Counted from the stretch's first letter, positions 1 through 7,179 are shown. The stretch is 11,184 nt of DNA from Oscillospiraceae bacterium (GCA_029013165.1 JAQXMV010000195.1:1-11184); one strand, 5' to 3'. The notes: generated by a model from the sequence alone, not told the origin. A program made the numbers and translations.

Positions 1-724
1 CTACTGCGCTCAGTGCCAGACCCTTGACCCATTCCATGAGCTCAGGTGTCACCATACCGTCGGTTTTGTGGTCTGCGGTTTCCGGGGAGAAAGTATATTT
101 GCCGCTGTCGATGACGATGAGACGATAGCCGCCGTCCAGATCAACGGCATAGGAAAGCTGACCCTGAATGTTGTCGGTGTCCTTGGCGTATCTCTCAAAG
201 GCAAGATCATAGCCGAGATCGGCATAAACCTGAGGAAATTCGCTGGCCTGAATGGATCTGGCGCGCTCTTTTTTGCCGTTCTCAAAGGTGATGGCCCGAT
301 CCTGATTGATGTCATGGTTGCCGTTGATGACGATGAATTCCAGGCCGTACTTCGCCTCGTATTCTTTCAGAATGGCGGCCAGAGCCACATGGGCTTCATA
401 TTCTCCGTCCTTGGTCAGATCGCCGGGGATCAGGATATACTTGAGATCCGGGTTTCTCTTGACCATGGTCTCGATGGCAGTACGGATAATGGTCTCTGAC
501 TGGTTATAGAGCTTGGCAGAGGAAGTGTTATATTTCTGCCAGATCTCGCAGTTGTCACCGGTCAGGGAATAGGGATAGTAATGAGGATCGGAAAGGGTGT
601 TAAAGGTGAGAGTTGATGTTGGTTTTTCATTTCTGAAGTCTGCCGCATAGGACATGGAGCCGGTCATGGCAAAGATCATGGCAAGCACCAGAACGACAGA
701 AACGAACCGTTTGAAGTTTTTCAT
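1..724 (-). CDS. Secreted calcineurin-like metallophosphoesterase (3' end outside window)
   Basis: The first 241 codons are visible and the gene continues past the left edge. Residues 1-27 are a signal peptide: Lys-rich start, hydrophobic core at about 8-20, and likely cleavage after SYA27. The three N-terminal metal-binding blocks of the calcineurin-like phosphoesterase fold are present: D46-x-H48 (in SDPHYYP), GD at 101-102 (in PGDLTKDGE) and GNHD at 135-138. The C-terminal His motifs would lie outside the window. Family knowledge predicts a di-metal phosphohydrolase acting outside the membrane on phosphoesters. The GDLTKDGE block resembles CpdA/Icc-like and purple-acid-type enzymes, but the substrate cannot be told. 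The ATG at 724-722 is set by AGGAGG 6 nt upstream. It is transcribed divergently from the MATE gene. Family sure, substrate unknown. Confidence 0.9.
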   Translation of the reverse strand, partial: MKNFKRFVSVVLVLAMIFAMTGSMSYAADFRNEKPTSTLTFNTLSDPHYYPYSLTGDNCEIWQKYNTSSAKLYNQSETIIRTAIETMVKRNPDLKYILIPGDLTKDGEYEAHVALAAILKEYEAKYGLEFIVINGNHDINQDRAITFENGKKERARSIQASEFPQVYADLGYDLAFERYAKDTDNIQGQLSYAVDLDGGYRLIVIDSGKYTFSPETADHKTDGMVTPELMEWVKGLALSAV

Positions 725-766
725 GGTGTTCCTCCTTATAAGGTTGATTGACCGAATTATTATACC

Positions 767-795
767 ATAATATACCTTTATTTGAAAGCGTTCAA
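767..795 (-). promoter_or_regulatory. Promoter of the metallophosphoesterase gene
   Basis: On the minus strand a -35 TTGAAC (795-790) is followed after 17 nt by -10 TATTAT (772-767). A second hexamer, TATAAT (764-759), lies just downstream and could serve instead. The start codon is at 724. The -35 overlaps an inverted repeat described separately. Confidence 0.6.
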
Positions 796-797
796 AA
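781..797. promoter_or_regulatory. Inverted repeat over the -35 box, LacI/CcpA-type operator candidate
   Basis: TTTGAA-AGCG-TTCAAA at 781-796 is a perfect 6+6 dyad with a 4-nt centre. Read from 782 it matches the catabolite-responsive element consensus WTGNAANCGNWNNCAW at all fixed positions but one (A instead of C at position 14). It covers the -35 hexamer of the phosphoesterase promoter, where a bound LacI/GalR-family protein would repress. The protein is inferred; only the dyad is seen. Confidence 0.4.
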
Positions 798-841
798 TCT
801 TAAAAAAGTATTTTGTTAAATAATCTAAAATACGGGGGAGG

Positions 842-874
842 ATTTATGGTGAAAAACACGAACTTTTCATAAAT
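842..874. repeat. Interrupted dyad in the divergent intergenic region
   Basis: ATTTATG (842-848) and CATAAAT (868-874) are perfect inverted arms, with AAAA and TTTT further in forming an extended, bulged stem. It lies between the two divergent promoters and is not followed by a T-tract, so it is not a terminator. It could be an operator or be incidental in AT-rich DNA. Confidence 0.3.
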
Positions 875-935
875 AATCAACAAAAAATCAACAATCAACC
901 AGTGCAAATTAAATAAAGCTTTTCCCGAAAATCTA

Positions 936-964
936 TAGACTTGTGCGTGTAAAAATGCTATAAT
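936..964 (+). promoter_or_regulatory. Promoter of the MATE gene
   Basis: TAGACT (936-941), a 17-nt spacer, and TATAAT (959-964) preceded by TGC, which makes an extended -10. The perfect -10 plus TG extension can offset the imperfect -35 (4 of 6). The start codon is 39 nt downstream of the -10. Confidence 0.7.
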
Positions 965-1002
965 GTGCCGTGATATCTAATATTTGAAACAAGAGGTGCG
1001 AA

Positions 1003-2394
1003 ATGCAGAAAGAAAACAAAATGGGCGTTATGCCTGTCAAAAAACTGATTATCACCATGAGCCTGCCGATGATGGTTTCCATGATGGTTCAGGCTCTTTA
1101 TAATGTGGTGGACAGCGTTTTTGTCGCCAAGGTCTGTCAGGACGCTCTGACGGCGGTGTCCCTGGCTTTTCCGGCTCAGAACCTGATGATCGGCGTGGCC
1201 ACGGGTACGGGCGTCGGCATCAATGCCCTGCTTTCCAGAAGTCTCGGCGCCAAAGATTATGACAAAGCCAATAAGATCGCTTCACAGGGACTTTTTCTGG
1301 CTTTTCTCAGTTTCCTCCTTTTCCTGGTTTTCGGTCTTTTCGGTGCGGGACTCTTCTTTGGCAATCAGGTGGACAAGTCGTCGCCGATCTATTCCTACGG
1401 AGTCGACTATCTGACGGTGGTCTGTGCGGCCAGCTTCGGCCTTTTCGGTCAGATCACGATGGAACGCCTCATGCAGGCAACAGGCAAAACCACCCTTTCC
1501 ATGATCACGCAGCTCATGGGTGCCGTTATCAATATCATTCTGGATCCGCTGCTGATCCTCGGCATCGGTCCTTTCCCTCGTCTGGAGGCAAAAGGCGCCG
1601 CCATTGCCACGGTTACCGGACAGATTGTGGCTTTCATCGCGGGCATCATCATCAACGAGAAGTATAATAAAGAGATCAAACTGACCATGAAAGGTTTCCG
1701 ACCCGACGGCAGACTGATCGCAGAAATTTATGAAATCGGTATTCCCTCCATTGCCATGGTGGCCATCGGATCCGTGATGACCTATTGCTTCAATAAGATT
1801 CTTCTCAGCTTTACTTCCACGGCGGCCGCAGTTTTCGGTGTGTATTTCAAGCTGCAATCCTTTATCTTTATGCCGATTTTCGGCCTGAATAACGGCGTGA
1901 TCCCGATCATTGCTTTCAATTACGGCGCCTCAAACCGTAAGCGTATCACGGATACCATGCGCTTCAGTTGCCTGATCGCGGTGTCCATCATGGCCGTCGG
2001 TACGCTGATCATGTGGCTTTTCCCGGAACAGATGCTCCGTCTCTTCGATGCCGGCGATGAAATGATGGGAATCGGTATTCCTGCCCTGCGCATCATCAGT
2101 ACCCATTTCATCCTGGCCGGTATCAGCATTAACCTGACCGCCGCCTTTCAGGCGCTGGGCAAAAGCTATCTGTCCATGCTCGTTTCCTTTTCCCGACAGA
2201 TTCTTGTGCTTTTGCCCGTCGCTTATCTGCTTTCAAAAACCGGTGTGCTCAACTATGTCTGGCTGTCGTTCCCCATTGCGGAGATGGTTTCGCTCATGGT
2301 TTCTCTGCTGTTCTTCCGATTCGTTTATAAAAGCCTGATTTCCAAGCTGTCCAAGGATACCGAACCCCCTGAAAGCGGAATCCGTGAAGCGTAA
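1003..2394 (+). CDS. MATE family multidrug/cation antiporter
   Basis: A 463-residue integral membrane protein, the usual length for MATE (NorM/DinF/MepA-like) transporters with 12 predicted helices in two homologous halves. The N-terminus (LPMMVSMMVQALYNVVDSVFVA, about residues 20-41) is the classic first helix of the family, with the N and D of NVVDS conserved; the second half carries the equivalent FGLNNGVIPIIAFNYGA stretch at about 294-310. Family members export cationic drugs, dyes or metabolites across the cytoplasmic membrane in exchange for Na+ or H+. The start is supported by AGAGGTG at 992-998; the next Met, at codon 7, has no ribosome binding site. The gene is monocistronic with its own promoter and is divergent from the phosphoesterase. 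Substrate cannot be predicted. Confidence 0.93.
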   Translation: MQKENKMGVMPVKKLIITMSLPMMVSMMVQALYNVVDSVFVAKVCQDALTAVSLAFPAQNLMIGVATGTGVGINALLSRSLGAKDYDKANKIASQGLFLAFLSFLLFLVFGLFGAGLFFGNQVDKSSPIYSYGVDYLTVVCAASFGLFGQITMERLMQATGKTTLSMITQLMGAVINIILDPLLILGIGPFPRLEAKGAAIATVTGQIVAFIAGIIINEKYNKEIKLTMKGFRPDGRLIAEIYEIGIPSIAMVAIGSVMTYCFNKILLSFTSTAAAVFGVYFKLQSFIFMPIFGLNNGVIPIIAFNYGASNRKRITDTMRFSCLIAVSIMAVGTLIMWLFPEQMLRLFDAGDEMMGIGIPALRIISTHFILAGISINLTAAFQALGKSYLSMLVSFSRQILVLLPVAYLLSKTGVLNYVWLSFPIAEMVSLMVSLLFFRFVYKSLISKLSKDTEPPESGIREA

Positions 2395-2446
2395 AAAATC
2401 AACGGGGCATGAAATATTAATGTTCTGTTAACAATAATAAAAGTGC

Positions 2447-2587
2447 TTTACTTTTTGCAACTGTTCGTGTATTATACTTTCATAACACAACACTTTAATA
2501 TTTTGTGTTTCAATTACGACATCTTCTGGTTCTCTAATATCTGTAAAGCCCCGGATTGCGTTTGCTCGCAATTCGGGGCTTTGCTTT
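2447..2587 (+). ncRNA. Possible small RNA (about 2481-2587) with its own promoter
   Basis: The gap between the MATE stop and the convergent TVP38-like gene has a promoter-like pair, TTTACT (2447-2452), 17 nt, TATTAT (2470-2475), and about 70 nt later a strong intrinsic terminator. The predicted transcript starts near 2481. It has a 5' hairpin with perfect arms AACACAA (2484-2490) and TTGTGTT (2503-2509), an unstructured middle, and the terminator stem. No ORF with a ribosome binding site lies in it. Its 3' end would touch the last codon of the convergent gene. The alternative is that this is just the MATE 3' UTR and the promoter match is chance. Confidence 0.3.
2547..2587 (+). terminator. Rho-independent terminator, possibly bidirectional
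   Basis: A 14-bp stem, AGCCCCGGATTGCG (2547-2560) with CGCAATTCGGGGCT (2567-2580), has one G-U pair and a 6-nt loop, followed by TTGCTTT. It ends MATE (or the small RNA) on the plus strand. For the convergent minus-strand gene the trailing tract (CTTTACAG) is weak. Confidence 0.8.
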
Positions 2588-3266
2588 ATTCGTGATCGGT
2601 GGCCTTTTTCATCTTGATGAAGTGTCGGATCAGGTAAATCACCACGCCGACGGGAATGGCGAAAATCACGGCCTTGATGATCAGATGAATGGGAATATAA
2701 TCATAAATGCCGTCACCGAGGATCGTGAAAAGGATCACTCTCGGCATAATTCCGATCACACTTGCCAAAAAGTATTTGAGGAAATGATATTTGGAGGCGC
2801 CCCAGAAAAGGCTGACAAAATCAATGGGGAAGACCGGCAGGGCCCTGACGGTAAGAAAAGCCGCAAATTTATTGCCGATATCCGCTTCGAGAATTTTACG
2901 GCCGCCCTTGCTTTTTGAAAGGAGCTTATTGACATAGTCGCCGCCGAGGAAAAGACCGAGAAAATAAGTGACCGTGACCTCGATGATGATGCCGACCAAA
3001 CTGATCAGGCAGGCGGTGACAGGCTCAAAGGCCATTCCCACGGAAATATAAATCAGTGACGCCGGAATGATGAAAAGCACCGATTTCACCAGATAGATAC
3101 CCCAGATAGCGAAGACTGCCGCCGTCACCGTGGCGCTGGCTTCGACGATGGCACGCACATCGATGTTTTTCAGTTTATCATAGTTTATCACCGCTAAAAC
3201 GAAAAGAGTCATTGCCGCAGCGGCGCGCAGCAAGGCAAGAAGAGTGTCTTTGGTTCGCTTATTCAT
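2586..3266 (-). CDS. TVP38/TMEM64 family (DedA superfamily, VTT domain) membrane protein
   Basis: A 226-residue polytopic membrane protein. Helices are visible at about residues 8-26, 46-64, 67-86, 90-110, 160-185 and 197-217. The core (FLGLFLGG, then FAAFLTVRALPVFPIDFVSLFWGAS, then FASVIGIMPRVILF-like) fits the VTT/SNARE-associated family, including the R-x-x-P-x-x-P-x-D segment typical of the reentrant loops. Relatives act in lipid distribution and membrane integrity; DedA-superfamily members move polyprenyl-phosphate or phospholipids across the bilayer. The ATG at 3266 is chosen because GAGG lies 8 nt upstream; a GTG 15 codons earlier (3311) overlaps the promoter -10 and so cannot be used from that promoter. 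Family clear, substrate unknown. Confidence 0.85.
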   Translation of the reverse strand: MNKRTKDTLLALLRAAAAMTLFVLAVINYDKLKNIDVRAIVEASATVTAAVFAIWGIYLVKSVLFIIPASLIYISVGMAFEPVTACLISLVGIIIEVTVTYFLGLFLGGDYVNKLLSKSKGGRKILEADIGNKFAAFLTVRALPVFPIDFVSLFWGASKYHFLKYFLASVIGIMPRVILFTILGDGIYDYIPIHLIIKAVIFAIPVGVVIYLIRHFIKMKKATDHE

Positions 3267-3302
3267 GAAATCAACCTCGGCTAAATTGGAATCAGTTTTC
3301 CT

Positions 3303-3331
3303 ATTATACACAAATATGTTCCCGAAAACAA
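3303..3331 (-). promoter_or_regulatory. Promoter of the TVP38-like gene
   Basis: Minus strand: TTGTTT (3331-3326), 17 nt, TATAAT (3308-3303). The perfect -10 lies 37 nt upstream of the chosen ATG, which supports that start. Confidence 0.65.
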
Positions 3332-3379
3332 GGAAAAGACCGCAACTTATTAAAAAGAGATGAATACTTCGGTTATCTA

Positions 3380-3408
3380 TGGACTTTTTCCTTTAATTAT
3401 GGTATATT
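3380..3408 (+). promoter_or_regulatory. Promoter and 5' leader of the radical SAM gene
   Basis: TGGACT (3380-3385), 17 nt, TATATT (3403-3408) preceded by TGG (extended -10). It has the same architecture as the MATE promoter. Just inside the transcript, GTGCA (3418-3422) and TGCAC (3430-3434) form a short hairpin around a T-run. It is too small to be a riboswitch but could protect the 5' end. The ribosome binding site is GAGGTG at 3444-3449. Confidence 0.55.
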
Positions 3409-3454
3409 AATATGAAAGTGCAGTTTTTTTGCACAAGAAAAGCGAGGTGCTGAC

Positions 3455-4882
3455 ATGACCTTAAAAGACAAGGCGGAAAGGCTGGCGGCAGACGCCGTAT
3501 TAGGCAGACTGTTAAAATATATCGACAAGGATCCGCAGAAAAATATGCTCAGACTCCTGAATATTTCCGAAAGGCTTCTGGGCGGAACCTTCCCGAAAAA
3601 ATATCTTGACGCCATCCGGCAGGGTATAGAAAAGGGCGACAATGTTTATTATCAGCTTGCACTGAATATTCTCTCGGATGTTGACCGCGGTATGCTCAAA
3701 AAGCTGCTGCTTTCCATGGGTCTTGGTGCGGGCATCAAGGGCACGAAAGCCGTGCGCGCCAACCGGGATGTTTATAAATGCAATATTCCCTTTCTCATTC
3801 TGATGGATCCCACCAGTGCCTGCAACTGTAAGTGCAAGGGCTGCTGGGCGGCAGAATACGGACACAAAAATTCCCTGACCTATGAGGAAATGGCGAGCGT
3901 TGTTTCTCAGGGCAGAGCGCTGGGCACCCATCTTTATATGTTCACCGGCGGCGAGCCGCTGATGAGAAAAAAAGACCTGATCAGGCTCTGTGAGGAGTAT
4001 CCCGACTGTGCGTTCCTGGCCTACACCAACGGTACGCTGGTTGACGAGGCCTTCTGCGATGAGCTGGTGAGAGTGGGTAATTTTGCCTTGGCTCTTTCTA
4101 TTGAGGGCGACGAAGAGACCACCGATGAGCGCCGCGGCGCCGGTAATTATAAAAAAGTGATCGAGGCCATGAAGCTGCTCAAGCGCAAGGGCTGTTTCTT
4201 CGGCATGTCCGTTTGCTATACCAGCAGGAACATTGAAAAAGTCACCGGCGATGAATTCCTTGATCAGATGGTGGATCTGGGCGTTAAATTCGGTCTCTAC
4301 TTTAATTTTATGCCCGTGGGTCATGACGCACCCGTTGAGCTGATTCCGACTCCCGATCAGAGAGCGTATATGTATAAGCGCATGAGAGAAATGCGCAATT
4401 CCAAGACCGGAAAGCCCATGTTCTTCATGGACTTTCAGGGTGACGGAGAGTATGTCGGCGGCTGCATTGCCGGCGGCAGGAACTACTTCCACATCAATTC
4501 AGCCGGTGATATGGAGCCCTGCGTTTTCATTCATTTCTCCGATTCCAATATCCGCACCCATACTCTGCTCGAGGGACTGAGAAATCCGCTGTTCATGGCT
4601 TTCCGCCACGACCAACCCTTTAACGACAATCATCTGCGTCCCTGTCCGATGCTGGAAAACCCCCAGTGTCTGCGTAGCATTGTGGCGCGTACCGGTGCCA
4701 AATCCACCAACCTCATTGAGGAGGAAAGTGCAGAGATGCTCTGCAGCAAGTGTGACAAGTTTGCTTCGGAATGGGCACCGAAAGCCAGCGAGATCTGGGA
4801 GAATAATCCCCATCCCAACCCGAAAACTCAGTATTACAGAGATACTCCCGAGGGCAGAGCCGAATTCGGCGGCAAAAAGTAA
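3455..4882 (+). CDS. Radical SAM enzyme with SPASM-type C-terminal cysteine cluster
   Basis: 475 residues. Residues 1-110 are a mostly helical N-terminal extension not part of the radical SAM barrel. The radical SAM signature CX3CX2C is C123-x3-C127-x2-C130, with an extra C125 inside it, and would hold the 4Fe-4S cluster that cleaves S-adenosylmethionine. The SAM-binding GGEP motif is at 165-168. The C-terminal part has C337, G351 and C356 (GCIAG then SAGDMEPC), then C397, C405, C430 and C433, a layout like SPASM/Twitch domains that carry auxiliary Fe-S clusters. SPASM enzymes often modify peptides or act in cofactor making, but no peptide-precursor gene is seen next to it, so the substrate is open. 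It has its own promoter and terminator and is transcribed divergently from the TVP38-like gene. Confidence 0.88.
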   Translation: MTLKDKAERLAADAVLGRLLKYIDKDPQKNMLRLLNISERLLGGTFPKKYLDAIRQGIEKGDNVYYQLALNILSDVDRGMLKKLLLSMGLGAGIKGTKAVRANRDVYKCNIPFLILMDPTSACNCKCKGCWAAEYGHKNSLTYEEMASVVSQGRALGTHLYMFTGGEPLMRKKDLIRLCEEYPDCAFLAYTNGTLVDEAFCDELVRVGNFALALSIEGDEETTDERRGAGNYKKVIEAMKLLKRKGCFFGMSVCYTSRNIEKVTGDEFLDQMVDLGVKFGLYFNFMPVGHDAPVELIPTPDQRAYMYKRMREMRNSKTGKPMFFMDFQGDGEYVGGCIAGGRNYFHINSAGDMEPCVFIHFSDSNIRTHTLLEGLRNPLFMAFRHDQPFNDNHLRPCPMLENPQCLRSIVARTGAKSTNLIEEESAEMLCSKCDKFASEWAPKASEIWENNPHPNPKTQYYRDTPEGRAEFGGKK

Positions 4883-4888
4883 AATCAA

Positions 4889-4924
4889 AAGCGGCGGGAT
4901 ACTCAGCTGATTCCGCTGCTTTTT
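4889..4924 (+). terminator. Rho-independent terminator of the radical SAM gene
   Basis: AAGCGGCGG (4889-4897) pairs with CCGCTGCTT (4913-4921) with one G-U pair, and the stem extends by two weak pairs. It is followed by a T-run through 4924. It starts 7 nt after the stop codon. Confidence 0.8.
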
Positions 4925-4927
4925 CCA

Positions 4928-4959
4928 TTGACGGTGTTTCGGCTGAATAATTTTATGAT
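4928..4959 (+). promoter_or_regulatory. Weak candidate promoter of the Fn3 gene
   Basis: TTGACG (4928-4933) is a good -35, but the -10 is uncertain: TTTTAT at 4951 (17-nt spacing, 4 of 6) or TATGAT at 4954 (20-nt spacing, 5 of 6). It lies directly behind the previous terminator and about 65 nt before the start codon. Confidence 0.35.
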
Positions 4960-5022
4960 GGCAGCTTGAATAGAAAGCGGTGTAAGATCGAATACTAAAA
5001 TGAAAAGAAAGGCGGCAAGGTA

Positions 5023-6333
5023 TTGAAAAAGACGGTACTGATATTTCTGTGTGCGGCTCTCTGCTGTGTTCTGAGCTTCAGCACATACTGCGCCCAGCCG
5101 GCCTCCGGCGACGAAGCCGCCACGCAGCAGAGCGGTTCTGTGGTGGACGACAGACCATGGGGCGACATCACTTCCCTTTCCTTTGTCAAAAGTGCCGTGA
5201 CCTCTGTCATGCTGAGCTGGGACGCTGTCGACGACGCCTATGGCTACCGGATCTTTTACAGCATCGACGGCGGCAAGACCTACCGTTACAGCTCCATGAC
5301 GAGAAGCAATAAGGTGACCGTTCATAATCTTCGGAGCCAATACGAGTATCAGTTTAAGGTTCTTGCTTTCAAATATGTCGGCGGTGAAGCGGTTTTCGGC
5401 GATTTCAGCGAAGCCGTTACGGCCTATACCATTCCGGCCACTGTCGAAAAGATATATACCAAGAGTATCAGCGATTCCTCCGTCACCCTCGCCTGGAATA
5501 AATGCAAGGGCGCTACAGGTTACAAGGTTTTTGTTTTTGACGGGGAAAAATATAACTACTATAAAGCGACCGAAAAAAATACCGTCACCGTTGAGGGGCT
5601 TCAAAAAAACACCTGGTACTCCTTTAAGATTCAGAGCTGCAACAAAAGAGAAAGCGGTATTGCCTACGGCGCTTACAGTGAAGTTTACAGCGAAAGCACC
5701 GATTGCGCCGGATCCCCACCGCAAACCAAGGCACAGGCCGCCCAACTTTATAATAATCTCATCAATGAGCTGAAAAGCCGTCAGGAACTGAAGTTGAAAT
5801 ACAAAAAGACCGTTGAGACGGAATTTATTTCCTGCAGCAAGCAGAATCTGAGCAACACCGTGAAAAATACGCTGAATCTTTTTTCCGGCACATTGAGTCA
5901 GACCTATACTTTCAAGAATGGCACCGACGGCACCACTACGCCCATGAAGCTCCTTGAGCCCTGCGGCAAAAATGCCGGACTGTTGCGGGAAAACATTAAC
6001 AAATTCACTGTCAAGGAAGAGAAGAACACTCTGACGGTGAAAATACAGATGAAAAGCTATGAAAAGTCATCTGCCTCACAGACCGGAGCGTTCAGCTTTT
6101 CCGGATTTCTGTCTGTGCCGGATTATGCCAAACTCAATACCAAGCCGCTGAAAATCGGCGAGACCAAAAGCTATTATGACAACGGCTTCATCACCATGAA
6201 GCTGACCGACGGAAAGCTCACGGCTGTCAAGATTGAAGCTGCCGCCATTGCCGATATCGCTTTTTCCGTTTCGACGGTCAAGGCCAATGCCTTGATCGGC
6301 TATGGTATCACCCAGACTTATGTCATTCTTTGA
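5023..6333 (+). CDS. Exported protein with two fibronectin type III domains and an unknown C-terminal domain
   Basis: 436 residues. Residues 1-24 are a signal peptide (KK, then a hydrophobic stretch, likely cut near STYCA). A linker rich in small and polar residues follows to about 46. Fn3 domain 1 is at about 47-136 (VMLSWDAVDDAYGYRIFY ... VHNLRSQYEYQFKVLAF) and Fn3 domain 2 at about 139-228 (VTLAWNKCKGATGYKVFV ... VEGLQKNTWYSFKIQS), each with the Trp, Leu and Tyr anchors of the fold. Residues 236-436 form a separate domain I do not recognise. No sortase motif, dockerin or second membrane segment is seen, so it is probably released or loosely surface-bound. The start is TTG at 5023: an in-frame stop lies at 4996 and no ATG or GTG occurs between. 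AAAGGCGG at 5008-5014 is the likely ribosome binding site. Function unknown. Confidence 0.8.
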   Translation: MKKTVLIFLCAALCCVLSFSTYCAQPASGDEAATQQSGSVVDDRPWGDITSLSFVKSAVTSVMLSWDAVDDAYGYRIFYSIDGGKTYRYSSMTRSNKVTVHNLRSQYEYQFKVLAFKYVGGEAVFGDFSEAVTAYTIPATVEKIYTKSISDSSVTLAWNKCKGATGYKVFVFDGEKYNYYKATEKNTVTVEGLQKNTWYSFKIQSCNKRESGIAYGAYSEVYSESTDCAGSPPQTKAQAAQLYNNLINELKSRQELKLKYKKTVETEFISCSKQNLSNTVKNTLNLFSGTLSQTYTFKNGTDGTTTPMKLLEPCGKNAGLLRENINKFTVKEEKNTLTVKIQMKSYEKSSASQTGAFSFSGFLSVPDYAKLNTKPLKIGETKSYYDNGFITMKLTDGKLTAVKIEAAAIADIAFSVSTVKANALIGYGITQTYVIL

Positions 6334-6367
6334 GGCAATCTCGACAAAAAAATCGGTACCATTTTGT

Positions 6368-6408
6368 AAAAATAGTTCTTTTCACTATTGCAAGAAGTCT
6401 ATTTTTTT
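6368..6408 (+). terminator. AT-rich terminator of the Fn3 gene
   Basis: AAAAATAG (6368-6375) pairs with CTATTTTT (6399-6406), and TTCTT (6376-6380) with AAGAA (6392-6396) across a 2-nt bulge. A T-run follows to 6408. The stem is weak in GC, so termination may be partial. The -35 of the next promoter lies in its loop. Confidence 0.5.
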
Positions 6409-6416
6409 GGTATTAT
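6388..6416 (+). promoter_or_regulatory. Promoter of the scaffold-GGGtGRT operon
   Basis: TTGCAA (6388-6393), 17 nt, TATTAT (6411-6416); a perfect TATAAT at 6414-6419 overlaps it with 20-nt spacing. It sits inside the previous terminator, so the two units are tightly packed. The ribosome binding site of the first gene is AAAGGAG (6456-6462). Confidence 0.55.
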
Positions 6417-6472
6417 AATGGACGGTATTGAATAACTAACCAATAATCAATCTCGAAAGGAGACATAACATC

Positions 6473-7165
6473 ATGAATTACACACATGAAGTTGAACAAA
6501 TGTGTACGGTCAAAAAAGGACCGCATCACGGTCCGGCTCCCATTCCCGAGGAAGGTAAGTGGGTAAAGGCCTATGAAATCAAGGATATTTCCGGTTTCAC
6601 ACACGGCATTGGCTGGTGCGCACCTCAGCAGGGCGCCTGCAAGCTCTCCCTGAACATTAAGAACGGTATCATTGAGGAAGCCCTCGTTGAGACCATCGGC
6701 TGCTCCGGTATGACTCATTCCGCCGCCATGGCCAGTGAAGTTCTTCCGGGCAAAACCATTCTTGAGGCCCTCAATACAGACCTTGTTTGCGACGCGATCA
6801 ATACCGCTATGCGCGAGCTTTTCCTCCAGATTGTATACGGCCGTTCACAGTCTGCTTTCTCTGAGGACGGACTTTCCATCGGCGCAGGCCTCGAGGACCT
6901 GGGCAAGGGACTTCGTTCACAGGTCGGCACGATGTATGGTACCAAGGTTAAGGGTGTTCGTTATCTCGAAATGGCAGAGGGCTATGTTACCAGAATGGCT
7001 CTTGACGATGACGATCAGGTTATCGGTTATGAGTTCGTTTCTCTCGGCAAGATGACAGATTTCATCAAAAAAGGCGACGATCCCACAACGGCTTACAACA
7101 AGGCCATGGGCACCTACGGCAGATTTGCCGATGCCGCCAAGTACATTGATCCCCGCAAGGAATAA
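6473..7165 (+). CDS. NifU/IscU-like iron-sulfur cluster scaffold protein
   Basis: 230 residues. Residues 44-130 resemble the IscU/NifU N-terminal scaffold fold: C49 and C56 (WCAPQQGACKLSLNIKNGIIEEA), then C77 in ETIGCSGMTHSAA, which fits the second cluster-binding Cys of IscU, followed by the usual PGKTILEAL helix. Where IscU has its third Cys (HCSMLAEDAI) this protein has VYGRSQSAF without Cys; C106 lies earlier, in a helix. C11 is in the N-terminal extension. Residues 140-230 are an extra region not in IscU. Scaffolds of this fold build or hold Fe-S clusters in the cytoplasm, but with this ligand change the exact role is inferred. It is the first gene of a two-gene operon with the GGGtGRT protein, 14 nt apart. 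Confidence 0.8.
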   Translation: MNYTHEVEQMCTVKKGPHHGPAPIPEEGKWVKAYEIKDISGFTHGIGWCAPQQGACKLSLNIKNGIIEEALVETIGCSGMTHSAAMASEVLPGKTILEALNTDLVCDAINTAMRELFLQIVYGRSQSAFSEDGLSIGAGLEDLGKGLRSQVGTMYGTKVKGVRYLEMAEGYVTRMALDDDDQVIGYEFVSLGKMTDFIKKGDDPTTAYNKAMGTYGRFADAAKYIDPRKE

Positions 7166-7179
7166 GGAGGTAAACGGAC

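Noticed and set aside
3267..3311. Upstream GTG start that would add 15 residues to the TVP38-like protein
   Set aside because: The GTG overlaps the TATAAT of the gene's own promoter, and the ATG at 3266 has a well-placed GAGG.
3512..4492. 326-codon open frame on the minus strand inside the radical SAM gene
   Set aside because: It is antisense to a gene with clear motifs, its translation has no domain signal, and it comes from codon bias on the other strand.
5000..5026. Eight-codon leader ORF (MKRKAARY) overlapping the TTG start of the Fn3 gene
   Set aside because: No ribosome binding site precedes its ATG and it shows no attenuator structure; the overlap TATTGA is likely chance.
4903..5745. 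280-codon open frame on the minus strand across the Fn3 gene
   Set aside because: It overlaps the radical SAM terminator and the Fn3 gene, has no convincing ribosome binding site and a low-complexity composition; the plus-strand Fn3 protein has a signal peptide and domains.
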